From assembly GCF_004122095.1 (NCBI RefSeq), contig NZ_SAWZ01000011.1, positions 1 through 64,000 on the forward strand: a DNA stretch of 64,000 nucleotides, given 5' to 3'. Made by a program: the position numbers and the translations under genes. This DNA is from Pseudoxanthomonas composti (GTDB lineage: Bacteria > Pseudomonadota > Gammaproteobacteria > Xanthomonadales > Xanthomonadaceae). The notes below the pieces were generated by a model. It was not told the DNA's origin. It saw only the letters and a program-made list of their open reading frames with translations, and ran no database searches. Of the stretch, positions 8,720 through 17,445 are shown one piece after another; position 1 is the first letter of the stretch, and each line of letters begins with the position of its first letter.

Positions 8720-8737
8720 GTTCAGAAATTACTGAAC
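8720..8737. promoter_or_regulatory. Perfect palindrome GTTCAG-N6-CTGAAC, likely operator
   Basis: The inverted repeat GTTCAGAAATTACTGAAC lies 15 bases before the GTG start of the GbsR-like regulator and so upstream of the whole regulator-cydAB operon. Its position and symmetry suit binding of a dimeric winged-helix regulator, most likely the product of the next gene acting on its own operon. A -10-like TACAAT lies just upstream at 8712-8717. Assignment is inference. Confidence 0.6.
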
Positions 8738-8752
8738 GATCAGGATGTTCAA

Positions 8753-9337
8753 GTGGAATCACTACCGTCCTCCATCCAGCGCTTCGTGCTGCATTTCGGG
8801 GAAATGGGAAGCAGGTGGGGCATCAACAGGACCGTGGGCCAGATCTACGCCCTGCTGTTCTTGTCAGACCGCCCGCTAACCGGGGATGAAATCGCCGACA
8901 CGCTGTCGATGTCGCGCTCGAACGTGAGCATGGGGCTGAAGGAACTGGATTCCTGGCGGCTGATCCGCAAGCGCCACCTGCCCGGCGACAGGCGCGAGTA
9001 CATCGAAACGCCCAGCGATGTCTGGCAGATCGCGCGCACCCTGATCGAGGAGCGGCGCCGCCGCGAGATCGACCCCACGCTGACCCTGCTGCGCGACGTC
9101 CTGCTGGAGCGCCCTGCCGGGGCCGAGGAAAAACATGCACAGCTCAAGATGCGCGAGATGCACGATTTCATCGAGCTGTTGACCCTGTGGAGCGACGATA
9201 TCCAGAAACTGGACGACACCAGCCTGCGGCAGCTGCTCAACCTGGGCCGGGGCGTGTCGCGCGTGTTCGAGCTCAAGGGCAAGGTGAGTCTGTTGAAGAG
9301 CGCCGCGCGCGCCAAGCCGGTCGATAGGAGCCCCTGA
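8753..9337 (+). CDS. GbsR/MarR-like transcriptional regulator
   Basis: A 194-residue protein with a winged helix-turn-helix at about residues 25-90 (GINRTVGQIYALLFLSDRPL, TGDEIADTLSMSRSNVSMGL, KELDSWRLIRKRHLPGDRRE). It is of the GbsR type, MarR-like with an extended C-terminal helical part. Its GTG start is preceded by AGGA at 8742-8745 and by the palindrome at 8720-8737. The last base of its stop codon is the first base of the cydA ATG (TGATG), so it is probably co-transcribed and translationally coupled with the terminal oxidase genes it likely controls. The signal it senses is unknown. Confidence 0.9.
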   Translation: MESLPSSIQRFVLHFGEMGSRWGINRTVGQIYALLFLSDRPLTGDEIADTLSMSRSNVSMGLKELDSWRLIRKRHLPGDRREYIETPSDVWQIARTLIEERRRREIDPTLTLLRDVLLERPAGAEEKHAQLKMREMHDFIELLTLWSDDIQKLDDTSLRQLLNLGRGVSRVFELKGKVSLLKSAARAKPVDRSP

Positions 9338-10734
9338 TGGATGCCTTGTTGCTTGCCAGAGCGCAGTTCGCCTTTACCGTCTCCTTCCACTTCATCTTCC
9401 CGGCCTTCTCCATTGGCCTGGCCAGCTACCTGATGGTGCTGGAGGGGCTGTGGCTGAAGACCGGCAGCGGTCTGTACGCCAACCTCTATCGCTACTGGTT
9501 GAAGATCTTCGCCGTGGTCTTCGGCATGGGCGTGGTCTCCGGGATCGTGATGTCCTACCAGTTCGGGACCAACTGGTCGGTGTTCTCGGCCAAGGCCGGG
9601 CCCATCATCGGCCCGCTGATGGCCTACGAGGTGATGACCGCCTTCTTCCTGGAAGCCGGCTTCCTGGGGGTGATGCTATTCGGCATCAACAAGGTAGGGC
9701 CGCGGCTGCATTTCTTCGCCACCTGCATGGTCGCCCTGGGCACCCTGATCTCGGCGACCTGGATCCTCAGCGTGAACAGCTGGATGCAGACCCCGGCCGG
9801 CTACGCCATCAACGAGGCCGGGCAGTTCGTCCCCGCGGGGTCATGGTGGCCCATCGTGTTCAACCCGAGCTTCCCGTATCGCCTGGTGCATACGGTCATC
9901 GCCGCCTTCCTGACCACCTCGCTGGTGGTGGGCGCGGTGGGCGCGTGGCACCTGCTGCGCGACCGCAGCAATCCCGGCGCGCGCAAGATGTTCTCCATGG
10001 CCATGTGGATGCTGGCGGTGAGCGCCCCGATCCAGATCCTGGCCGGCGATGCCCACGGCCTGAATACGCTGGAGCGCCAACCTGCCAAGGTGCTGGCGAT
10101 GGAAGGCGACTACCGGCCCAGTCCGGACGGGGCGCCATTGATCCTGTTCGGCCTGCCCGACAGCGAGCAGGGCAGGGTGCGCTATGAGGTCGCCATCCCC
10201 AAGGTCGGCTCGCTGATCCTCAAGCACGATCCGAACGCCCCGCTGCAGGGCCTGACCGATTTCCCCAAGGAGCTGTGGCCGCCGGTGCCGGTCGTGTTCT
10301 GGTCCTTCCGCATCATGGTCGGCCTGGGCATGGCGATGCTGGCGCTGGGCCTGTTCGGACTGCTGGCCCGCTATCGCAGGAAGCTGTACGAATGGGCGCT
10401 GCTGCATCGGGCGGCGGTAGCCATGGGCCCGGCCGGTTTCGTTGCGGTCATCGCCGGATGGGTGACCACCGAAGTCGGGCGCCAGCCGTTCACGGTGTAT
10501 GGGCTGATGCGCACGGCCGATTCGGCCTCGCCGCTGGATGCCTCGGCCTTGGCCGTGTCCCTGCTGGCCTTCGTGGTGGTGTATTTCTTCGCCTTCGGTG
10601 CCGGCACCTATTACATCCTGCGCCTGATGGCCAAGCCACCGCAGCCGCACGAGCCGGCGCCGCCGCGTGTGCCACAGCGCGCGGCCGGCATCACGCCCGC
10701 CGCGGCGGTCGACGCCAACGTCAAGGAGCACTGA
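9337..10734 (+). CDS. cydA: Cytochrome bd-type quinol oxidase subunit I (CioA-like)
   Basis: A 465-residue integral membrane protein with multiple hydrophobic helices from ARAQFAFTVSFHFIFPAFSI at the N-terminus. H18 is the candidate heme ligand, and GRQPFTVYGLMRT the conserved segment late in the chain. It catalyses quinol oxidation with reduction of oxygen to water. At 465 residues it is shorter than E. coli CydA (522), consistent with a short Q-loop as in the cyanide-insensitive CIO branch. The C-terminal 40 residues are Pro/Ala-rich. The gene order regulator-cydA-cydB-DUF2474 marks a CIO-type operon. Confidence 0.96.
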   Translation: MDALLLARAQFAFTVSFHFIFPAFSIGLASYLMVLEGLWLKTGSGLYANLYRYWLKIFAVVFGMGVVSGIVMSYQFGTNWSVFSAKAGPIIGPLMAYEVMTAFFLEAGFLGVMLFGINKVGPRLHFFATCMVALGTLISATWILSVNSWMQTPAGYAINEAGQFVPAGSWWPIVFNPSFPYRLVHTVIAAFLTTSLVVGAVGAWHLLRDRSNPGARKMFSMAMWMLAVSAPIQILAGDAHGLNTLERQPAKVLAMEGDYRPSPDGAPLILFGLPDSEQGRVRYEVAIPKVGSLILKHDPNAPLQGLTDFPKELWPPVPVVFWSFRIMVGLGMAMLALGLFGLLARYRRKLYEWALLHRAAVAMGPAGFVAVIAGWVTTEVGRQPFTVYGLMRTADSASPLDASALAVSLLAFVVVYFFAFGAGTYYILRLMAKPPQPHEPAPPRVPQRAAGITPAAAVDANVKEH

Positions 10735-10735
10735 C

Positions 10736-11740
10736 ATGGAAGCGCTGGATCTGACCTTGATCTGGGCCGGCATCATTGCCCTGGCCGTGTTCGCCTACGT
10801 GGTCATGGACGGCTTCGACCTGGGCATCGGCATCCTGTTCCCCACCTTCGCCGTGGGCGAGGAACGCGACCAGGCGATGAACTCGATCGCGCCGGTGTGG
10901 GATGGCAACGAGACCTGGCTGGTCATGGGCGGCGGCGGGCTGATGGCCGCCTTTCCCATCGCCTACGCCATCGTGCTGCCGGCCACTTACCCGCTGGTGA
11001 TCGCCATGCTGCTGGGCCTGGTCTTTCGCGGCGTGGCCTTCGAGTTCCGCTGGCGCGACCCGGCGCATCGCGCGTTCTGGGACTGGGCCTTCTGCATCGG
11101 CTCGGTGGTGGCCACCTTCTCGCAAGGGGTGATGCTGGGCGCCATCCTGCAGGGCATCCATGTCGAGCAGGGCGCCTATGCCGGCGGCTGGCTGGACTGG
11201 CTGAGCCCGTTCTCGCTGCTGACCGGGGCGGCGCTGCTGATCGGCTACGCGCTGCTGGGTGCGACCTGGTTGTTCGGCAAGGTGGAAGGCACGGCGCAGC
11301 AGCATGCGCGCAGGATGGCCGGACGCCTGGCCTGGATCATGCTGCTGGCCATCGCCGTGGTCAGCGCCGCCACGCCCCTCCTCAACCTGGAGTACGCCCG
11401 ACGCTGGCTGGAGTTCCCCAGCGTGCTGCTGACCGCCCAGGTGCCGCTGCTGACCATCATCGCCATGGTCCTGCTGCTGCGCGGGCTGCGCAAAGGGCGG
11501 GAGCGTTTGCCGTTCCTGATGGCGCTGGGGTTGTTCCTGCTGGGCTTCATCGGGCTGCTGATCAGCGTCTTTCCCTACGTAGTCCCTGGCGCGGTCACCA
11601 TCTGGGAGGCGGCCGTTCCCAGGGAAAGCCAGGTCTTCCTGCTGGTCGGCACGGCCATCATCATCCCGGTCATCGTCCTGTACACCAGCTGGTCGTACTG
11701 GGTCTTCCGCGGCAAGGTGGGAACCGAGGGGTACCACTGA
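10736..11740 (+). CDS. cydB: Cytochrome bd-type quinol oxidase subunit II (CioB-like)
   Basis: A 334-residue membrane protein beginning MEALDLTLIWAGIIALAVFA, then YVVMDGFDLGIGILFP, and NSIAPVWDGNETWLV, the hallmark of CydB. Eight or nine hydrophobic segments can be seen. It is the structural partner of CydA. The ATG at 10736 follows the cydA stop by one base; an earlier in-frame start would lie inside cydA. Its stop is one base before the next small gene. Confidence 0.96.
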   Translation: MEALDLTLIWAGIIALAVFAYVVMDGFDLGIGILFPTFAVGEERDQAMNSIAPVWDGNETWLVMGGGGLMAAFPIAYAIVLPATYPLVIAMLLGLVFRGVAFEFRWRDPAHRAFWDWAFCIGSVVATFSQGVMLGAILQGIHVEQGAYAGGWLDWLSPFSLLTGAALLIGYALLGATWLFGKVEGTAQQHARRMAGRLAWIMLLAIAVVSAATPLLNLEYARRWLEFPSVLLTAQVPLLTIIAMVLLLRGLRKGRERLPFLMALGLFLLGFIGLLISVFPYVVPGAVTIWEAAVPRESQVFLLVGTAIIIPVIVLYTSWSYWVFRGKVGTEGYH

Positions 11741-11741
11741 C

Positions 11742-11858
11742 ATGGACAGGCAGGCGCCGCTCTGGCAGCGACTGGGCTGGATGGTCGCCATCTGGCTGGC
11801 CAGCGTGCTCGCCCTGGGGGCGGTGGCGAGCGTGATCCGCTTCTGGCTCAAGGGGTGA
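11742..11858 (+). CDS. DUF2474 single-helix membrane peptide of the bd oxidase
   Basis: A 38-residue peptide: WQRLGWMVAIWLASVLALGA forms one transmembrane helix, followed by a short basic end. This matches DUF2474, small proteins encoded directly after CioAB-type oxidase genes. It is a candidate for a small subunit analogous to CydX. It begins one base after the cydB stop. Confidence 0.85.
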   Translation: MDRQAPLWQRLGWMVAIWLASVLALGAVASVIRFWLKG

Positions 11859-11953
11859 GGGACGCGGCCTGCCTTCCGGGCGTGCACCGCGTCTTGTCCT
11901 GGCGTTGACACGGCCGTCGGTAGCCTGAGGCCGACTCGCCTGGAACCGGTTTC

Positions 11954-12088
11954 GTGCACAACTCCATGTTTCTCACCGTTGCCGCCACGATCGGCGTTGG
12001 CCTGATCCTCGGGATCGCCGCCATCGTGGTGCACGACGTGGTGGCCAACTACCGGCGCATGGTGCGGCTGGGGCGCAACGCGCGCTAG
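11954..12088 (+). CDS. Possible small single-helix membrane protein
   Basis: GTG-started frame of 44 residues (40 from the ATG at 11966). It contains the hydrophobic segment FLTVAATIGVGLILGIAAIV followed by a cytoplasmic-looking basic tail NYRRMVRLGRNAR. The positive-inside pattern and clean hydrophobic helix suggest a real peptide, but no Shine-Dalgarno or family match is evident. It lies about 95 bases after the DUF2474 gene on the same strand. Confidence 0.4.
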   Translation: MHNSMFLTVAATIGVGLILGIAAIVVHDVVANYRRMVRLGRNAR

Positions 12089-12199
12089 CCAAGTCTGCGG
12101 CGTAGACACATTGCAGCGGCTGTCAACGCCTTTCTCGTCGAATGCTGCACGGCCATATCTGGATAGAGGCCAGCACCTTCTAGACCCCAGGAGCCGCCC

Positions 12200-12493
12200 T
12201 CAAGGCTCCCGCGGCGCGCGTCGAAGCACCTTTTCGGTGAGTTCCTGCAGCTGGTGGCTCAGCGGGCTCAATACCCGCATCTGCTCGCCATCGGCAAGCC
12301 GCGCGGCGGAGGTCTGCAGCGATTGCGCCAGCACCGCCGAGACCCGCTGGTCCCATGCTTCCCGGAACTCGACCGGGTATGGGTGGGTGGCGATGAGCGT
12401 ATCGAGCATCGCCCCCTGGGCCAGGACCAGGGCCTGCAGCTCGGCCAGGGCGCGCGTGGTGTCGGCAAGTGACAAGCGTTCGTCGTCTTTCAT
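12200..12493 (-). CDS. Hypothetical helical protein
   Basis: A 97-residue soluble, probably all-helical protein (SLADTTRALAELQALVLAQG, then LSPLSHQLQELTEKVL). No family is recognised. Codon usage fits the genome (G/C at third positions). There is no clear Shine-Dalgarno before the ATG at 12493. It is a lone gene on the minus strand between the oxidase operon and the DUF1349 gene. Confidence 0.55.
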   Translation of the reverse strand: MKDDERLSLADTTRALAELQALVLAQGAMLDTLIATHPYPVEFREAWDQRVSAVLAQSLQTSAARLADGEQMRVLSPLSHQLQELTEKVLRRAPREP

Positions 12494-12855
12494 GAGTACG
12501 GGCCGGCACCACGGAGGGGCACGAGACTAGCCGGGCGCTCGTGAGCGTTTTGCAGTGGATGGCCCCCGTGCCGCGCATACGGCGCCGACTTGCAGTCGGA
12601 GAAGGGGGTTAGAGGGGCGGAAGCCAAATCATGCCTTCGCAAGCCTGCGCTGGGCCCTGTGTGGGCGTGGCGGGTAGTGAGTGATGCCGACGGCGATGCA
12701 GGACCTGCAGCCCCTGCATCCCCGCACGCAGCTGCCATCGTCCGGCGGCGGGACGTAAAGCCCGCCACCTCGTCCTGGCGCGCACAGGCGCGTGCGCGGC
12801 AAGGCGGGTACCCTGTGGCATTCGGTCACTGCAGGCTGCCGCTCCGGGAGGATCC
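12494..12855. other. Intergenic stretch without recognised content
   Basis: About 360 bases between divergent genes. Only the Shine-Dalgarno of the DUF1349 gene (GGGAGG at about 12846) stands out. It presumably contains the promoters of both neighbours. No credible reading frame or repeat was found. Confidence 0.5.
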
Positions 12856-13542
12856 ATGGCCATCAAGGACACCACATCAGTGGATATCGGGCGACGCACC
12901 GCCTTGGGCCAGCTGGCCGCGGGCAGCGTGGTCCTCGCCGCCGGCGCGGAGGAACGCCAGAGCGCCTGGACGCAGGGCACCTGGCTCAATCCGCCCGCGA
13001 CCCATCGCGTGGTGGAGGGCGATGCGCTGGAGGTGGTGACCGACAAGGCCACCGACTTCTGGCGCGAGACGCACTACGGGTTCACGCGCGACAGCGGGCA
13101 CTTCCTGGGCATGAAGACCGCGGCGGCCTTCACCTGCCAGCTGCGGATCCGCGGACAGTTCCAGGCGCTGTACGACCAGGCGGGCCTGATGATCCGCCTC
13201 AACCCGCGCCAATGGGTCAAGGCCGGGATCGAGCTGAGCGATGGCCGGGCGATGTTGAGCAGCGTGCTTACCGACGGCAGGTCCGATTGGGCCACCGGCC
13301 CCTACGAGGGCGACCCGGCCGATTTCTGGATCCGCGCCACGGTGGCCAAGGGCGTGCTGCGCCTGCAGGTCTCGGCCGATGGAAAGCACTGGCCGTTGAT
13401 GCGACTGTGCCCGTTCCCCGAGGCCGACCACTATCTCGCCGGCCCGATGACGTGTACGCCCGAGCGCCAGGGGCTGAAGGTGCGCTTTTCCGATTGGCAG
13501 TTGGGGCCGGTGCTGGGCAAGGAGCTGCACGACCTGAGCTGA
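12856..13542 (+). CDS. DUF1349 family protein (concanavalin-like fold)
   Basis: A 228-residue protein whose body (THRVVEGDALEVVTDKATDF, GHFLGMKTAAAFTCQLRIRG, QFQALYDQAGLMIRLNPRQW, VKAGIELSDGR) matches DUF1349. This family has a concanavalin-A-like jelly-roll fold, relatives of which bind or cleave carbohydrates; no function is established. The N-terminus GRRTALGQLAAGSVVLAAGA has a twin-arginine followed by a hydrophobic stretch, a possible Tat signal. GGGAGG ahead of the ATG supports the start. The neighbour glgX is a glycan enzyme, but a shared role is only suggested by position. Confidence 0.85.
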   Translation: MAIKDTTSVDIGRRTALGQLAAGSVVLAAGAEERQSAWTQGTWLNPPATHRVVEGDALEVVTDKATDFWRETHYGFTRDSGHFLGMKTAAAFTCQLRIRGQFQALYDQAGLMIRLNPRQWVKAGIELSDGRAMLSSVLTDGRSDWATGPYEGDPADFWIRATVAKGVLRLQVSADGKHWPLMRLCPFPEADHYLAGPMTCTPERQGLKVRFSDWQLGPVLGKELHDLS

Positions 13543-13697
13543 GGCCCGGCGCGCGTATCGGGCGCATAGGGACAGGTGCGCGATCGCGGGCGTGTGCCCG
13601 CATCGCCAAGGTGCACACGCCGTGCACAGCATCAATCGGAAGCTGCGGCACCCCCAAGACGCAATTCCGCGCTTGGCGAGCCTGCGAGCCCCCCCCA

Positions 13698-15821
13698 ATG
13701 CGCGATACCGCCAAATACACCACCCCGTCCCGAGTCCGGGAGGGGCGCCCCTTCCCGCGTGGCGCCACCTACGACGGAAACGGCACCAACTTCGCGCTGT
13801 TCAGTGCCCATGCCACCAAGGTGGAGCTGTGCCTGTTCGACGAGGCCGGCACCGAGGAGCGCATCGAGCTGCCCGAATACACCAACGAGATCTGGCACGG
13901 CTATCTGCCCGACGTGAAGCCTGGCCAGCGCTATGGCTACCGCGTGCACGGCCCGTACGCGCCGGAGCAGGGGCATCGGTTCAATCACCACAAGCTGCTG
14001 CTGGACCCGTACGCGCGCGAGATCGACGGCGACCTGACCTGGGCTGATGAACTCTACGGCTATACCGTGGGCCATCCCGATGGCGACCTGAGCTTCGATG
14101 AGCGCGACAGCGCCCCGTTCATGCCCAAGGCCGTGGTGGTCCAGGACGATTACGATTGGGGCGATGACCAGCGCCTGCTGACGCCGTGGAGCGAGAGCTT
14201 CATCTACGAGACCCACGTGCGTGGCATCACCATGCGCCGCGATGACGTGCCCGAGGAACTGCGCGGCACCTTCGCAGGGCTCGCCCAGGAGCCGGTGCTG
14301 TCCTACATCAAGTCGCTGGGGGTCAGCGCGGTTGAGCTGCTGCCGGTACACGGCTACCTGGACGACCAGTACCTGCAGGACAAGAACCTGCGCAATTACT
14401 GGGGCTACAACACGCTGGCCTTCTTCGCGCTGAAGTCGCGCTATCTGTCCTCGGGGCATCGCGACGAGTTCCGCGACATGGTCAAGGCCATGCACCGCCA
14501 GGGCCTGGAGGTGATCCTGGATGTGGTCTACAACCACACCGCCGAAGGCAACGAGATGGGGCCCACGCTGTCCTTCAAGGGCATCGACAACGCCAGCTAT
14601 TACCGCCTGGCCGAAGACAAGCGCTACTACATCAACGACACCGGCACGGGCAACACGCTCAACCTGAGCAACTTCCGCGTCATCCAGTTCGTCAACGACT
14701 CGCTGCGCTACTGGGCCGGTGAGATGCACGTGGACGGCTTCCGCTTCGACCTGGCCACCATCCTGGGGCGCGAGCCCACCGGCTTCGACCAGCGCAACGG
14801 GTTCCTGGACGCGTGCGGGCAGGACCCGTTGCTGTCGCAGGTCAAGCTGATCGCCGAGCCGTGGGACTGCGGCCCGGGTGGCTACCAGGTCGGCCACTTC
14901 CCGCCGGGCTGGGCCGAGTGGAACGACAAGTTCCGCGACAACGCGCGCAGCTTCTGGAAGGGCGACGAAGGCAAGCTGGCCGAGTTCGCCACGCGCTTCA
15001 CCGGCTCGGCCGACCTATTCGACCGTCGCGGGCGTCGGCCCTGGTCCTCGGTCAATTTCATCACCGCCCATGATGGCTTCACCCTGCGCGACCTGGTCAG
15101 CTACAACGACAAGCACAACCAGGCCAACGGCGAGGACAACCGCGACGGCTCCGACCACGACTCCTCCTGCAACTACGGGGTCGAAGGCGAGACCGACGAT
15201 GCGGGCATCCTGGCCTTGCGCGAGCGGCAGATGAAGAACCTGCTTGCCACCCTGCTGCTGGCGCAGGGCACGCCGATGATGCTGGCCGGCGACGAGCGCG
15301 CGCAGACCCAGGGCGGCAACAACAACACCTATTGCCAGGACAACGAGATCACCTGGATCGACTGGCACAACGATCCCACCGAAGGGCGCCTGGCGGACTT
15401 CGTGCGCCAGCTCACCCAGGTGCGCAAGCAATACCCCATCCTGACCCGCGGACGCTTTCTCAACGGGCAGTACAACGAGCAGGCGGGGTTGAAGGATCTG
15501 ACCTGGCTCAACCCCAGCGGCGATGAAATGCGCGATGAGGACTGGTCCGATGCCGGCGCGCGCTCGGTGGGACTGGTGCTGGAAGGCAAGGCCCAGGCCT
15601 CGGGAGTGCGCGAGCATGCGCACGATGCCACCTTGCTGATCCTGATCAACGCCTACCACGAAGGCGTGAGCTTTCGACTGCCCGACGACGAGGACCAGCC
15701 CCTGCACTGGAAGCTGGTGCTGTCCACCGACGATGAGCTGGACCGCAACTCGGTGCCGAAGGGCTCGACCGACTTCCTGGCGCCGCCGCGCAGTGTGACG
15801 CTGTTCGAGTGCAAGAGCTGA
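13698..15821 (+). CDS. glgX: Glycogen debranching enzyme GlgX
   Basis: A 707-residue GH13 enzyme of the GlgX/isoamylase type. It hydrolyses alpha-1,6 branches in limit dextrins of glycogen. Order: an N-terminal CBM48-like domain (FALFSAHATKVELCLFDEAG, about residues 25-120), then the (beta/alpha)8 barrel. The barrel holds motif I DVVYNHT near 275, the nucleophile motif GFRFDLA near 348, the acid/base motif AEPWD near 387 and TAHDG near 457. A C-terminal beta domain follows. The ATG at 13698 is chosen because the family N-terminus starts there. The upstream frame, open back to 12792, overlaps the DUF1349 gene in another phase and is not credible. No other glycogen genes are adjacent. Confidence 0.95.
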   Translation: MRDTAKYTTPSRVREGRPFPRGATYDGNGTNFALFSAHATKVELCLFDEAGTEERIELPEYTNEIWHGYLPDVKPGQRYGYRVHGPYAPEQGHRFNHHKLLLDPYAREIDGDLTWADELYGYTVGHPDGDLSFDERDSAPFMPKAVVVQDDYDWGDDQRLLTPWSESFIYETHVRGITMRRDDVPEELRGTFAGLAQEPVLSYIKSLGVSAVELLPVHGYLDDQYLQDKNLRNYWGYNTLAFFALKSRYLSSGHRDEFRDMVKAMHRQGLEVILDVVYNHTAEGNEMGPTLSFKGIDNASYYRLAEDKRYYINDTGTGNTLNLSNFRVIQFVNDSLRYWAGEMHVDGFRFDLATILGREPTGFDQRNGFLDACGQDPLLSQVKLIAEPWDCGPGGYQVGHFPPGWAEWNDKFRDNARSFWKGDEGKLAEFATRFTGSADLFDRRGRRPWSSVNFITAHDGFTLRDLVSYNDKHNQANGEDNRDGSDHDSSCNYGVEGETDDAGILALRERQMKNLLATLLLAQGTPMMLAGDERAQTQGGNNNTYCQDNEITWIDWHNDPTEGRLADFVRQLTQVRKQYPILTRGRFLNGQYNEQAGLKDLTWLNPSGDEMRDEDWSDAGARSVGLVLEGKAQASGVREHAHDATLLILINAYHEGVSFRLPDDEDQPLHWKLVLSTDDELDRNSVPKGSTDFLAPPRSVTLFECKS

Positions 15822-16159
15822 TGTGACGCCGGGCGCACGCCGCGGCTGGTAATGCGGTGTGCGCCTGCTGGCATTGGCGTTATGGGCATCGCCAGACGTG
15901 TGCCCGTTCGCTCTCACAGTTGCTGGTTGGGGCTTGGAGCATCAGGCCCGGCATCGCCGTTTGAACAGGGAGGGTGGCCACGCGGTATCCGCTGCCCGCG
16001 CGGCCTATGACGCGCAAGGGCCCAAGCGCACTGGTGGATGACGCATGGCGTGAAGACCAAGCGCTGGCGCGCAGCCGCATGGCAGCTGGGCGATCGCTTC
16101 GCCGACGATGTTTAGGTTGATCGCGAATGCCACTGCCCGCCGCTTCGACGGGCGGCGTC
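15822..16159. other. Intergenic region after glgX
   Basis: A 338-base gap between convergent genes. It holds the strong stem-loop at 15832-15865. Beyond that I see no gene or repeat. Confidence 0.5.
15832..15865. terminator. Strong stem-loop downstream of glgX
   Basis: GGCGCAC-g-CCGC pairs with GCGG-t-GTGCGCC around a 10-base loop, so the stem has 11 pairs plus one internal mismatch. It starts 10 bases after the glgX stop. There is no U-run, so it may protect the 3' end or act with Rho rather than terminate on its own. Confidence 0.5.
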
Positions 16160-16438
16160 CTAATCGGCTTCGAGTTCCAGGTCCGCGGGCGGCCGTGCCC
16201 GGGCGTGGCGGGTACCGAAACTGCCCTCGACAAAGCGTCGCGCGGCCACCATCAGCGGCTCGATGTCGCCCTGTGGACTGGTCAGCGGTCCAAACGGCTC
16301 TCTGAATTCACCGACGCCGCGGATGGAAATGCGCTGTACATGGAGGTCGCCGCCGGCGCCTTCCCACATTTCCACCCAGTAGGTTCGGCCATCGCAAGCG
16401 CCGTGTCGGAAGATCCTGGTCTGTACATCCCGGTCCAT
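16160..16438 (-). CDS. Hypothetical small protein
   Basis: A 92-residue protein (MDRDVQTRIFRHGACDGRTY, WVEMWEGAGGDLHVQRISIR, then PLMVAARRFVEGSFGTRHAR). No family is recognised. The ATG at 16438 is preferred because GAGG precedes it with 6-base spacing; an ATG at 16465 would add nine residues. Codon usage is typical of the window. The first half looks like alternating beta strands, and the tail is acidic. Function is unknown. Confidence 0.55.
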   Translation of the reverse strand: MDRDVQTRIFRHGACDGRTYWVEMWEGAGGDLHVQRISIRGVGEFREPFGPLTSPQGDIEPLMVAARRFVEGSFGTRHARARPPADLELEAD

Positions 16439-16649
16439 GGTGCGCCTCGTGGTTCCCTTGCTCATACCTTACGCGCCGGAGCGCGAGACGGTGTGAGGAA
16501 GCGCGAGGAATCACAGGCGAGGGCGGGTGGCTGAGACGATATCGTCGCATCCGCGCAGAGGGCCGGCTCCGCGCTTGTACCAGTCGGGCCGGTGCATACA
16601 CAGGACCGCGCCGGGCGTAAACCACGTCCGGCGCCGGTCCGCAGGGGGG

Positions 16650-17138
16650 TCAACGCAGGTCGACCTTGGCCACGTGGTCCTTGTAGTCCTTCTTCGGGTC
16701 GCGTCCCAGCAGCAGTTTCAGGCCTGCCACCAGGCTCGAGCCGTTCTTCCAGATCTCGGCCTGCTCGGCGTCCAGGCGCAGCAGCGCAAGCTTGGGATCG
16801 TCCTTGCCCTGCTCGTACCACGCCGCGATGAAGGGGTTCCACAGGCGGTCGATCACCTCGCGATTGTCATCGCGCGAGAGCGTGCCGCGGATGCTGGCGA
16901 ACACATCGTGATCCTTGGAGGCGAAGGCTGCGATGGCGCGGTGGCCGCCGCCGAGCTTCTGGACCATGGCGTTGTCGGTGGCGGTGAAGAACCAGATAGG
17001 GCCGTTCTCATCACCTTCGATCATGGCGGTCATGGGACGGGTATGGCCGTCCTCCAGTCCTTCCAGGCCCAGCATCACGGTGCGGTCGGACTTGAGCGCC
17101 TTCCAGAAAGCGGTTTCGAGCTCGTCGGGTGTGGTCAT
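16650..17138 (-). CDS. Pyridoxamine 5'-phosphate oxidase-like general stress protein
   Basis: A 162-residue protein of the FMN-binding split-barrel group (stress protein 26 type). Typical segments are AFWKALKSDRTVMLGLEG, RPMTAMIEGDENGPIWFFTA, AIAAFASKDHDVFASIRGTL, VIDRLWNPFIAAWYEQGKDD and EIWKN. Relatives bind flavin, and their substrates are mostly unknown; true PdxH activity is unlikely. The ATG at 17138 has GGAG upstream (in the sequence complementary to 17147-17150). It ends before a short intergenic region and the hypothetical gene at 16160. Confidence 0.88.
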   Translation of the reverse strand: MTTPDELETAFWKALKSDRTVMLGLEGLEDGHTRPMTAMIEGDENGPIWFFTATDNAMVQKLGGGHRAIAAFASKDHDVFASIRGTLSRDDNREVIDRLWNPFIAAWYEQGKDDPKLALLRLDAEQAEIWKNGSSLVAGLKLLLGRDPKKDYKDHVAKVDLR

Positions 17139-17344
17139 TGCATTGACTCCATGCGGTGGTCGGACCCGGAGCATGGGCCTGCGCCTGTCGAATCCGTGTG
17201 TCGATCCGGCAAGGTGTTCAGCAGTTACAAAGCACAGGGTCGAAGGCTGGAGCACGTCGATGGCTGGCGAACAGTGCAAAGATGTCACCAGGACATCTCG
17301 ACCAACTTGTTCTTACCGCGAAGGATTCCGCCGCCAACCGCACT

Positions 17345-17430
17345 GTGGGAGCGGCTTCAGCCGCGAAGGGGCCTTCCGGTAAAGCCCCTTCGCGGCTAAT
17401 GGCCCGAGGCCACCCAGAGCCGCTCCCACA
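17345..17430. repeat. REP-like inverted repeat, copy 2
   Basis: It begins GTGGGAGCGGCTTCAGCCGC and ends with CCGCTCCCAC. The centre contains GAAGGGGC...GCCCCTTC, so two nested stems can form. It lies just downstream of the AraC-family gene. Confidence 0.85.
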
Positions 17431-17445
17431 AGCGCAGACCAACAC

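Noticed and set aside
12792-13697. N-terminal extension of glgX (about 300 extra codons)
   Set aside because: It overlaps the DUF1349 gene in another phase and has no homology; GlgX proteins begin near 13698.
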